In this document: in pieces, positions 17,735 to 26,500 of the stretch | Position numbering within the stretch: position 1 is the stretch's first letter | How the letters are laid out: each line of letters opens with the position of its first letter | Assembly: GCA_018816765.1 (NCBI GenBank) | Contig: JAHIUX010000013.1 | Location: 1 to 61,813 of the forward strand | Length of the DNA stretch: 61,813 nt | Source: Bacteroidota bacterium | GTDB taxonomy: Bacteria > Bacteroidota > Bacteroidia > Bacteroidales > F082 | Direction: 5' to 3' | Notes under the pieces: model-generated | Databases searched by the model: none | What the model was told of the DNA's origin: nothing | Seen by the model: only the letters and a program-made list of their open reading frames with translations | Program-made: the position numbers and the translations under genes

Positions 17735-19675
17735 TTAGCTGACTTTCACGGCATTGAAATTACATGCCTCTTCGCAGGCTCCGCAACTGATGCATTTGTC
17801 GGGGATAATGAAATGTGGTTGTTTCCGTCCGCCGATGATGGCATTGGTCGGACATTTCTTCGCACAAACGGTGCAACCTGTGCAGTTTTCGACATCGATG
17901 GTGTAAACACGCAGGTTTTGGCATACGCCGGCCCGGCATTTTTTGTCGAACACATGCTCCTCATATTCATTCCTGAACCAGGTGAGCGTGCTGAGTACCG
18001 GGTTGGGAGCCGACTGTCCAAGCCCACACAGGGAAGTATCCTTGATCACTTTGCCCAGTTTTTCAAGCTGAAGAACACCCTTGAAACGGGCCAGTGGTTC
18101 ATGAGTTTCCCTGTTTTTAGGCTTGGAAGTAATGCTTTCGAGAATTTCGAGCATGCGCCTTGTCCCTTCGCGACAGGGGATGCACTTACCGCAACTTTCA
18201 CGCTGGATAAAATCCATGAAGAATTTCGCGATGTCGACCATGCAGGTGTCTTCGTCCATCACCACCATACCGCCTGATCCCATCATGGCACCCACCTTCA
18301 CCAGCGATTCATAATCGATCTGGATATCGAGATTTACCTCGGTGACACAGCCTCCCGATGGTCCGCCCATCTGCACGGCTTTGAATTTCTTTCCATTGGG
18401 TATACCGCCGGCAACCTTGAAGATGATGTCGCGGATGGTTGTTCCCATGGGTATTTCGACCAGTCCGGTGAGGGAGATCTTTCCCGAAAGGGCAAACACC
18501 TTGGTTCCCTTGCTGGTAGCTGTTCCCATATTGCTGAACCAGTCGGCACCCTTATTTACGATGGTCGGAAGGTTCGAAAACGTTTCAACATTGTTGATAA
18601 TGGTGGGTTTGCCAAACAATCCACTCACTGCCGGATAAGGCGGACGTGGTCTTGGCATGCCCCTTTTGCCTTCGATGCTGTGAATCAAGGCAGTTTCCTC
18701 ACCACACACAAAGGCACCGGCGCCTTTTTTAATCACGATCTCGAGGTCGATACCCGTACCAAAAATATTCTTCCCGATAAGGCCATAATTCCTGGCCTGT
18801 TCGATGGCAATCACCAGACGCTCAATGGCCAGCGGATATTCTGCCCTGATATACACATAGGCTTTTGTTGCGCCAATGGCGTAGGCAGCAATGGCCATGC
18901 CCTCGAGCAGCTTATGTGGGTCACCTTCGATAACAGCCCTGTCCATGAAGGCACCCGGGTCGCCTTCGTCGGCATTGCAGATGAGGTATTTCTGGTCGGC
19001 TTCGTTAGCCAGTGCCATATTCCACTTTTTGCCAGTGGGGAAGCCGCCACCGCCACGGCCACGCAGGCCGCTTTTCTCGATGAAATCGCACATCTCGCGC
19101 CTGCTGAACAACTTCAGGGTGTTCAGGTAGGCCCTGTAACCATCGCGGGCGATGTACTCCTCAATGCTGACGGGATTGCTGATGCCGCAGTTTTCGAGTA
19201 CGATACGGAGCTGGGGTTTAAAGAACGAATGGTCCTGAAGGTAAGGCACCCCGGCCCATTCCTGCTGGCTTTCCTGGTTTTTAAACTGTCCCAACACAGG
19301 CTGCTCGGGTAATGTACCGGCGAAAACATGGTCCAGAATTCCGTTAACCCTGTCGCCACTGACTTTCTCGAACGAAATGCGCTTTTTGCCCGGTAACTTG
19401 ATGTCGAGCAAGGGCTCTGAAGAGCAAAGACCGATGCAGCCCACAGGGATGACATCTGCATCAATTTGATGTTCGTCGAGCCATGTTTTGGCATTTTTCA
19501 TGGTCAAGCCTGCACCAGCGCCCAGGCCACAGGTGCCCGCACCAACAAAAATGACGGGTTTGTCATTTTCTTCGAGACGCAAAACGCGCAACTGTTTAAG
19601 CACTTCGGGATTTAATTGTTCCTTTTCGCTGTGATTCAACACATGCTCAATGAGATATGATTTGTCGGCCATCAT
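17735..19675 (-). CDS. hydB: NADH-binding hydrogenase subunit HydB (NuoF-like)
   Basis: This 646-residue protein is the flavin and NAD(H) subunit of a multimeric [FeFe] hydrogenase. In order it has: a thioredoxin-like Fe-S domain (GAGTCGLGAGA, VGCIGLCSSEP); the NuoF core with FMN/NADH loop GLRGRGGGGFPTGKKW, CNADEGDPGAFMDR and GAGAFVCGEETALIHSIEG; the NuoF [4Fe-4S] ligand motif ESCGKCIPCREG; and a C-terminal 2x[4Fe-4S] ferredoxin (CTGCTVCAKKCP, CISCGACEEACN). The extra ferredoxin distinguishes HydB from complex I NuoF. Its ATG overlaps the hydC stop by 4 bases (ATGA), so translation is probably coupled. Confidence 0.96.
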   Translation of the reverse strand: MMADKSYLIEHVLNHSEKEQLNPEVLKQLRVLRLEENDKPVIFVGAGTCGLGAGAGLTMKNAKTWLDEHQIDADVIPVGCIGLCSSEPLLDIKLPGKKRISFEKVSGDRVNGILDHVFAGTLPEQPVLGQFKNQESQQEWAGVPYLQDHSFFKPQLRIVLENCGISNPVSIEEYIARDGYRAYLNTLKLFSRREMCDFIEKSGLRGRGGGGFPTGKKWNMALANEADQKYLICNADEGDPGAFMDRAVIEGDPHKLLEGMAIAAYAIGATKAYVYIRAEYPLAIERLVIAIEQARNYGLIGKNIFGTGIDLEIVIKKGAGAFVCGEETALIHSIEGKRGMPRPRPPYPAVSGLFGKPTIINNVETFSNLPTIVNKGADWFSNMGTATSKGTKVFALSGKISLTGLVEIPMGTTIRDIIFKVAGGIPNGKKFKAVQMGGPSGGCVTEVNLDIQIDYESLVKVGAMMGSGGMVVMDEDTCMVDIAKFFMDFIQRESCGKCIPCREGTRRMLEILESITSKPKNRETHEPLARFKGVLQLEKLGKVIKDTSLCGLGQSAPNPVLSTLTWFRNEYEEHVFDKKCRAGVCQNLRVYTIDVENCTGCTVCAKKCPTNAIIGGRKQPHFIIPDKCISCGACEEACNFNAVKVS

Positions 19676-20142
19676 TGTTGTACCTCCCTGTTTCTGTATT
19701 CCTCGACAATAGTTTTAATGGATTCGCTGGTCACTTTGGCATGAAATTCCCCGTTGATGCTGATCACAGGGGCCAGTCCGCAGGCGCCGATACAGGCGAC
19801 CACTTCGAGGCTGAACAGCTTGTCTTTGGAAGTCTGACCTGCCTTTATCCTGAGGTTTTTTTCAATTTCGTCCAACACGGTGGCTGAACCCAGCACATGA
19901 CACGCAGTGCCCCGGCAAACCATGACATGGTATTTGCCGGGCGCGTTAAACCTGAACTGGTTGTAAAATGTAGCCACCCCAAAAATTTTACTGGTTGGCA
20001 TATTGAGGTACTTTCCCACCTCAACAACAGAATCTTCCGAGAGAAACCCCATTTGTTCCTGCACATGCTGCAGGATCGGAATCAGGCTGTCTGGTTTGGC
20101 ATTGGGATACTTCGCCAAAATTTCCTGAATTGCAATGCTCAT
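19672..20142 (-). CDS. hydC: Hydrogenase subunit HydC (NuoE-like, [2Fe-2S])
   Basis: The small electron-transfer subunit of the HydABC hydrogenase. It has an N-terminal helical part and a thioredoxin-fold [2Fe-2S] domain with ligands in VCRGTACHVLG and ACIGACGLAP, as in NuoE of complex I. The start at 20142 (MSIAIQEILAKYP) is preferred; a Met three codons upstream gives 159 residues. It overlaps hydB by 4 bases and lies 64 bases after the response regulator gene. Confidence 0.95.
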   Translation of the reverse strand: MSIAIQEILAKYPNAKPDSLIPILQHVQEQMGFLSEDSVVEVGKYLNMPTSKIFGVATFYNQFRFNAPGKYHVMVCRGTACHVLGSATVLDEIEKNLRIKAGQTSKDKLFSLEVVACIGACGLAPVISINGEFHAKVTSESIKTIVEEYRNREVQQ

Positions 20143-20206
20143 TGTTTCCAAATTAGTTTAGTGATTATCAACAGCTAAGTGAAATGTTAGTCGCCAAAAA
20201 CCTGGT

Positions 20207-20713
20207 TTAGGCCATCGATTTGTGCAGGAGGCGTTCTACTTCGGGAAGCACCCTTGCCTTGTCGACTGGTTTACGGATGAAGCCATCCACCGGAACCCAT
20301 ACTGAACGGCCATCTTCGGCGCGGTAGTCAATACCTGAATTTCCGGTAACGATGTCGCGGATCAGGATCACCTGGAGTTCCTTGTAGTTCGGGTCGTTGC
20401 GAAACTCGCGGGCCATGGCCTGTACGCTTGGTTTTGTGGTCATCAATACTTCGATGGAGGTTTCCATCAGGGTAGGAATGCCTTTCAGTGCCGGGTTGTC
20501 GACAAATTCGCGGGCCATTTCGAAGCCTTCGTAATGGGTTGTCATCATTACATCAAGGATGGCCAGATCCGGTTTTTCTTTGATGGCCAATTCAATGCCT
20601 TCTTTTTTGTTGAATGCTGAAACCACCTCGTAACCTTCTTTGGTGAGGATTTGTTCCAAAACGGTGATCACGTCCAGATCATCATCAACGACTAAAATTT
20701 TTGCCTTTTTCAT
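20207..20713 (-). CDS. Response regulator with extended receiver domain
   Basis: From the ATG at 20713 (MKKAKILVVDDD) the protein has 168 residues: a CheY-like receiver with D54 (ILDVMM) as phospho-acceptor and K148 in FIRKPV. Between the D54 region and the final K-P there are roughly 45 extra residues compared with an ordinary receiver, including TTKPSVQAMAREFRNDP and an RAEDGRSVWVPVDG segment. There is no DNA-binding domain. It is the first gene of the hydrogenase cluster, 64 bases before hydC, and is likely a partner of the downstream kinases. Confidence 0.85.
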   Translation of the reverse strand: MKKAKILVVDDDLDVITVLEQILTKEGYEVVSAFNKKEGIELAIKEKPDLAILDVMMTTHYEGFEMAREFVDNPALKGIPTLMETSIEVLMTTKPSVQAMAREFRNDPNYKELQVILIRDIVTGNSGIDYRAEDGRSVWVPVDGFIRKPVDKARVLPEVERLLHKSMA

Positions 20714-20766
20714 GTTCTTCAGTTTTAAGGTTTGTATTTTATGTGAATGTTTTAACAATCACAGGA

Positions 20767-20774
20767 CAAAATTA
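20767..20774 (-). promoter_or_regulatory. -7 box for the hydrogenase operon
   Basis: On the minus strand TAATTTTG matches TAnnTTTG, 53 bases upstream of the response regulator start. A clear TTG at -33 was not found, so the promoter may need an activator or be weak. No other good box was seen in the gaps between hydC and hydE, which supports one long transcript. Confidence 0.45.
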
Positions 20775-20903
20775 CACCAATCATAAAACTGTAAACAGGT
20801 TTATTGTTACTGTTTTCACAATGAAATGTGCGGTAATTTCAGGAAGGATAAACCAGTACTTTTACGCAATTATGCTGACTGACTCAAGTTGTGATATTTG
20901 TAT

Positions 20904-21548
20904 CTACATGGATATCAAGCCATTTTTAATGGCAAAGGCGAGTAATGCGACGGTGTTTTTACAATTGGTTTTGGCCATCAGGTTCGATTTATGGCCAACG
21001 ATGGTACGTTCGCTGACAAAAAGGCGGTCGGCAATCTCCTTGTTGTTTAGTCCCTCGGCAAGCAGCTGCAGCACTTCGCTTTCGCGCCTGGTGATGTTGA
21101 GGCCCTGATCTGCGCTTTCTTCAAGGGCTTTGCTTTTGGTGAAGTAATCCCACAACTCCTCACTGTAATAAGTCCGGCCGGCAAACACGGCTTGCAGCGC
21201 CCGGTCGAGCACCTCCTTACGGATGTTCTTCAGCAGGAAACCTTTGACACCAGCGGCAAGCATGCTTTGGATATAGGTATCTTCCTTATACATGCTCAAG
21301 GCGATAATCTTTAAACCGGGATATAATTCCATGGCTTTTTTGGTGGCTTCGATGCCGTTCATTAGCGGCATTTCGATGTCCATCAGCACCAGATCGGTTT
21401 CTTCATGCTCAAGTAAACGCAGAAAATCGAGGCCGTTTTCGGCTTCGGCAATGATCTTTACATAGCCGAGCTTGCTGATGATCATTTTTAAACCACAGCG
21501 GAAAATCTCGTGATCGTCGACAATAATAACGCGAATAACCGGATGCAT
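20904..21548 (-). CDS. NarL/LuxR-family response regulator
   Basis: The 214-residue protein has a receiver domain (IIVDDHE, phospho-acceptor D57 in LVLMDIEMPLMNG, Lys in GFLLKN) and a C-terminal LuxR-type helix-turn-helix (ITRRESEVLQLLAEG, NNKEIADRLFVSERTIVGHKSNL). It is a DNA-binding transcription regulator. It is separated from the hydrogenase operon by 190 bases with its own -7 box, but lies immediately upstream on the same strand. It is therefore a candidate output for the sensor kinases in that cluster, which otherwise lack a DNA-binding partner. Confidence 0.95.
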   Translation of the reverse strand: MHPVIRVIIVDDHEIFRCGLKMIISKLGYVKIIAEAENGLDFLRLLEHEETDLVLMDIEMPLMNGIEATKKAMELYPGLKIIALSMYKEDTYIQSMLAAGVKGFLLKNIRKEVLDRALQAVFAGRTYYSEELWDYFTKSKALEESADQGLNITRRESEVLQLLAEGLNNKEIADRLFVSERTIVGHKSNLMAKTNCKNTVALLAFAIKNGLISM

Positions 21549-21568
21549 GATTGTTTATTAATTAACAG

Positions 21569-21576
21569 CAAAGGTA
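21569..21576 (-). promoter_or_regulatory. -7 box of the NarL-type regulator gene
   Basis: TACCTTTG on the minus strand, 20 bases before the start codon at 21548. The leader would be very short. No clear TTG at -33. Confidence 0.45.
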
Positions 21577-21731
21577 CTGAATTATTATTTTTATCGCCCT
21601 GATGGCTTTTAAATATTGTTTAAACCAACGGCAGGCGGTATTCAAAAAAAGCATTCCTGCAAAACTGCTGGATCCACAAGGGGGCGGATACCCTGACACC
21701 AATGGCATTAACTATCTGTCATGGGCATTCC

Positions 21732-23354
21732 TCAATGGATTGACTGATCCTGCAACACCTCGAGGGCCTTGCCCATCATCGGGTCAATTTGCTGAAATAC
21801 AGGATAGAAACCAGCTTCGTCGAACACGTTTCGGGCCACATAAGCCTTAAAGAGTACCGAAATATATTTCCTGCTTTCGGGGGTCACCTTCATTTCCCCA
21901 TCAAGTCCTTTCTCTTTTGCAAAGGCAAGTAATTCGCCGAAAATTGTTCCATCAACCACAAAGTCGCTGTTGAAATCGCTTACCGAAGCATATTTGTTAA
22001 GTGCCGGTCGGTGTGCATCGGCATAATCAAATGCAAACTGAAATATCAGCCCCCTGTTGGCCAGCCGGTTGTACAACACCAATGAAGAATCCACGCTTAC
22101 AGGAACATACACATCAGGGGTGATGCCACCACCACCGTAAACTATTTTTCCACCCGGGGTGGTGAATTTTAACGAATCAACCCTGGGCACACTGTCAGCG
22201 CTCAGGAGTTCGCCATTCAGGTAACGATCGAATGATTCATGCTCGTATTTCTCAATGTCGCCATCATAGGGCTTTTGAATTGACCGGCCGGTAGGCGTAT
22301 AGTAACGTGCAACGGTTAGCCTCAGCGCTGACCCGTCGTCCATAGCCATCTGCTCCTGAACAAGGCCTTTGCCGAAAGAGCGCCGGCCGATGATGGTTCC
22401 CCGGTCATTATCCTGCAAAGCACCGGCAACAATTTCGCTTGCACTGGCTGAGCCTTCATCGATAAGTACGGCGAGGTCTTCGGTTTCGAACATGCCTTTT
22501 GAGGTGGCAAAAGCGAACGATCTTGGGCGGTTTTTCCCCTGGGTATAGACAATCAGTTTGCCATCTGTCAGAAACTCGTCGGCCAGATCGGTAGCTGCCT
22601 TGAGATAACCACCTGAGTTTCCGCGCAAGTCGAGGATTAGCTTCTGCATGCCGGCATCCTTGAGTTTTTTTGCTGCTGCAACAAATTCTTCGTGGGTAGT
22701 GGCAGAAAACTTGTTCAGCCTGATCAATCCGGTCTTTTTGCCGGCCATATAGGCCACATCGAGGCTGTAGGTCGGAATCACATCACGGGTAATGGTAAAA
22801 TCACTCAGGCTGCTGACCCCTCGGCGGTGAACCTTCACCCTGACCTGTGTGCCTTTGTTGCCCTTCAGCTTGCGCATGGCATCGCGGTTTTTAATGCCAA
22901 CACCCGCAACGAGTGAGTCATCGATGTAAACTATGCGGTCGCCTGCCATGATCCCTACCTTTTCCGATGGCCCCCCAACAACAGGGTTTATCACTGTTAT
23001 GGTGTCCTTTTCAATCCTGAACGAAACACCAATGCCTTCGAAGCTTCCCATCAAGGGGTCGTTCATCTCGTGAAATTCATCGGCAGTGATATACTGGCTG
23101 TGCGGATCAAGGTCCTCAAGCATGGTTTTTATGGCGTCTTCTTCCAACTTACCGGTGTTGACAGTATCCACATAGTCACGCTCAATATACATCATGATGT
23201 TATCGAGTTTTCCGCCGGCAGCTTCCGGCATCAGGCGCATCGTTCGGCCATGATCATTCCGGCTGGCCATCCTGAAACCAATATAAAGGCCCAGGGCAAG
23301 CACAACTGAGAGCAGTAAGGGTAAATAAACGGTGGTTCTTTTCATGCTATTCAT
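21732..23354 (-). CDS. S41-family C-terminal processing peptidase
   Basis: This 540-residue exported serine protease has an N-terminal membrane anchor or signal (YLPLLLSVVLALGLYIGF), a PDZ domain (FEGIGVSFRIE ... PSEKVGIMAGDRI) and the S41 catalytic core. LILDLRGNSGGYL, GSASASEIVAGALQDN (nucleophile Ser) and RSFGKGLVQ (general-base Lys) form the Ser/Lys dyad. CtpA/Tsp proteases cut periplasmic proteins at their C-termini. The C-terminal extension after the protease core is common in Bacteroidota members. Monocistronic by spacing. Confidence 0.95.
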   Translation of the reverse strand: MNSMKRTTVYLPLLLSVVLALGLYIGFRMASRNDHGRTMRLMPEAAGGKLDNIMMYIERDYVDTVNTGKLEEDAIKTMLEDLDPHSQYITADEFHEMNDPLMGSFEGIGVSFRIEKDTITVINPVVGGPSEKVGIMAGDRIVYIDDSLVAGVGIKNRDAMRKLKGNKGTQVRVKVHRRGVSSLSDFTITRDVIPTYSLDVAYMAGKKTGLIRLNKFSATTHEEFVAAAKKLKDAGMQKLILDLRGNSGGYLKAATDLADEFLTDGKLIVYTQGKNRPRSFAFATSKGMFETEDLAVLIDEGSASASEIVAGALQDNDRGTIIGRRSFGKGLVQEQMAMDDGSALRLTVARYYTPTGRSIQKPYDGDIEKYEHESFDRYLNGELLSADSVPRVDSLKFTTPGGKIVYGGGGITPDVYVPVSVDSSLVLYNRLANRGLIFQFAFDYADAHRPALNKYASVSDFNSDFVVDGTIFGELLAFAKEKGLDGEMKVTPESRKYISVLFKAYVARNVFDEAGFYPVFQQIDPMMGKALEVLQDQSIH

Positions 23355-23414
23355 TTGACATCAAACAAAACAACAGCCTCTTTGTTGCAAGCGGGGCTGT
23401 ATCCGGAAAAACCA

Positions 23415-23422
23415 CAAAGGTA
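23415..23422 (-). promoter_or_regulatory. -7 box of the S41 protease gene
   Basis: TACCTTTG on the minus strand, 60 bases upstream of the start codon at 23354. No well-placed TTG was found. Confidence 0.4.
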
Positions 23423-23550
23423 GCAATATTTGACCCGCAGTTGCGCTGTTTACGCCAATGAACCCTCCATAAAAGCTAGTGGTTTTTGTTTTTTAAACAG
23501 TATTGGCAATAAGGGTTATTTTCAGGTTGTCATGTTTTCCGATTGGTGGA

Positions 23551-26500
23551 CTATTTCACTACCGTAATTCTCATCCCGGCAGTGTGTGCTGAAAACTCCG
23601 GAGCGTACAAGCATTGAATGTTGGCAAAACCGGCATTAAAATCACCTGTTTGTGTGGCAACAAGCGTGTATTCAAACACATATTTCCCCCTGCTCAAATC
23701 GCAGATGAAGAAATCGGTCCAGGCATCACGTGTGGCTTCATAAAACCCCAGTCCACCTGCATAGCGGTACCCCGATAACACATTCACGGGTTCAAAGGCG
23801 GCGGCGCGGTAATCCTTCAGATGTACAAACTCCATGTCCCTGTCAACCTCCAACACCAGCCTCACCTTGACTTTATCCCCGATCTTCAGTTGTTGCCTGT
23901 TGATGGGAACAAGGTTTACCTCCCCGTCAATGATTTTCTCAACAAACAGCTGGCGGCTAAGCTTAAGCGGTGTCTCGCTGCTTCTTACTTTGTCCATCTC
24001 TTCAACATATTGCCAGTACATGCCGCCCCATGCGGTATGATCGCTGCTGTTGTTCAGGCTCACCTCGGCCAGCGCCGGTTCAATCTCTTTTCCGGTCCAC
24101 CGCTGTGAGAAATACCCTGATCCGGCTTCAGTTTTTTCAGGCCGCAGGATTCTGCCCCCAACCATTACCTCTGTTGTTCCGGTATCAGTTATCCAGGAGG
24201 TGCCACGCAGCAGAAGCGCATAAATGGCTTCGGCTGTTGCACGGCCGGTGGGCCAGTGATTGGTTTGTTTTTGCGAAAGCAACCAGCTCCGCATTTCGTC
24301 CACAGCTTCCACATTTCCACGAATGGCCTCAAATGCTTCGATAAGCATGGCCTGACCTTCGATGGGCGCTTCGTACCAATAATAGCCATTAGGCTGTTTC
24401 CAATACCTGCCGGTTTCTTCGTTCATGAGCGAACGCTCAAGCAGCGATGCCAAAATACCATCGGACAGCTTATCCTCTCCGTTTCTGCTAAGCACAAGTG
24501 CTGCCATGGCCTGCAGGCTGTTGTTCAGGCCAAGCCAGTCGGAGCCGGTATGGTCTAGGTAAAAACTAAAGGCGGGTTTAGCCGCATCGGGGATCGGTAT
24601 TTCCTTAAAGAAACTGCGGGCGTAGAGGTAATTCAGGTGCACAGGATTGATGGAATAGTGCTTCAACCCATCCGTCCGCTTCATTTTCTCGTAGTCTTCC
24701 GTGCTTACCTCATCAAGGTATTGCACTGCCCGCAACATCATTTCACGCATCTGGTTGTCGTTCTCGAGGTTCACGCCAAGGTGATTCAGGTGGCCAAAGC
24801 CAATCACAATCTGCTGGGTGATATACCTGTTTTCGGGCATGCCCGCAAACCAGGTCCATGCCCCTGAAGGAAGCTGCAGTTCGGCCAGTTTGCGTCGTGC
24901 CTGTTGCTGATCATAGCGCATATTGTTCAGGTCGAAGAGCAAGGCAATGTTGCGTTTCTGCATGGTTTCGTCCTTCGATGCCAGCACCCAGGGCGTTTCG
25001 CTGATCAGGATTGATTTCATGTCCTGATTTTTTTCGAGATTCGACAAAAAGGCATCCGGGCTGAGTGATTTCCAGCTTTCGACCACACGCATCACCTCGG
25101 GCATGCTGTTGGCAATGTGAGCCGACAAGCTGTTGGCATAAAAGCGGTTGAACACATTATCGGCGTTTTCTGTTGCTTCTGCAGCCAGATACGGCAAGGC
25201 CTGAACGGCATACCAAACCGGATTTGAAGTGAAATCGACCACGAGTTGCCGCGCATCTTTTGCTTTGCCTACGGCCAGTCCCTGTAACGTTACATTAGCC
25301 GTTTTGTGCGGCCCAACCCTCAGCGGCATGGTTTCGGTTACAAGCACCCTTGAGCTGAGTACCGGAACAAATCGCTCTTCGCTGTCGGTGAAACTATTGG
25401 CCGAAGCAATAAACCGCATGGCCAGCAACTCTGCCGATTTGCCCACAACCATTTTCCAGCTGATTTCACGGCTTTGGCCCGGCGCCAGGCTGATTACCGG
25501 CTTCTGGCTTTCAGTCACACAATCGACAAACTGCATGCTGAGAGCATCGCGGATTTCTACCCGGGCTATTCCTGTTAAATCTTCTTTCCCCGTGTTCACA
25601 ACCTTTGCCGAAACCCAGGCTGTGTCGCCTTCGCGATAGAAACGGCTGATGTTTGGTACAATCATAAAGGCTTTTGCAGCGGTGAAAGTGTATTCTTTTG
25701 TGCCTGTTTTCAGGTCCTGCGAATGGGCCAGGAGCATCAGTTTCCATCTGGTGAGTGCGTCAGGCAGTTTAAAGGAAATCAGTACGCTGCCATCAGCATC
25801 CGTTCGGAGTTGCGGATAAAAAAAAGCCGTTTCGCTGAAGTTTGTGCGTAGGGATGGCAGGGGTTTTTCATGTTTGGCAGCAGGCATTAATGTGGATTCC
25901 TCTTCTTCACTGTCTGCAACCACAACTTCGTCAGATACAAGCGCGAAAACCATATCATTTGCATCTTCCAAAGCATGTCCTTTTTGTTTCATTCCCGGTC
26001 CAGCCATGACCCTGCTCCCCCTGAAATATCCAAACGGGTTGTATCCAAACCAATTGAGCCGGGGAGGGTCGATATTGCTCACTGACTGATCTAAGTAAGG
26101 GACGGACGTTAGTCTTGCGCTTTGCACCCCCGTGAACCCCTCATCGCCTGTCCATGCATGATAAGTATTATCGTAAACCAACAAATCAAAATCCCAGTTG
26201 TTGGCCCTGAACTGGTCGAGTGAAGCGTCATACATTGCGGCAAGCAGTTCAGCAGCAACAATTTCCTGTTGTTTTCCCCTGATGCGCAGTTCCCATTGCT
26301 CGGTACTACCAGGAACAAGGGTGCCACGTTTTGTTTCGAGCGTCACATCGAGCATTTTGTTTGTGTATGGAACCTTTACCACTGCCGATTGCTGCACGAT
26401 CCTGTTCATGGTCACATAGCTTTGCTGAAAACGAATCATGCCTCGCTGCGACTCAACTACCGTAAACGGCACTTTTTTACGCTCCGCATCGAGTTTTATC

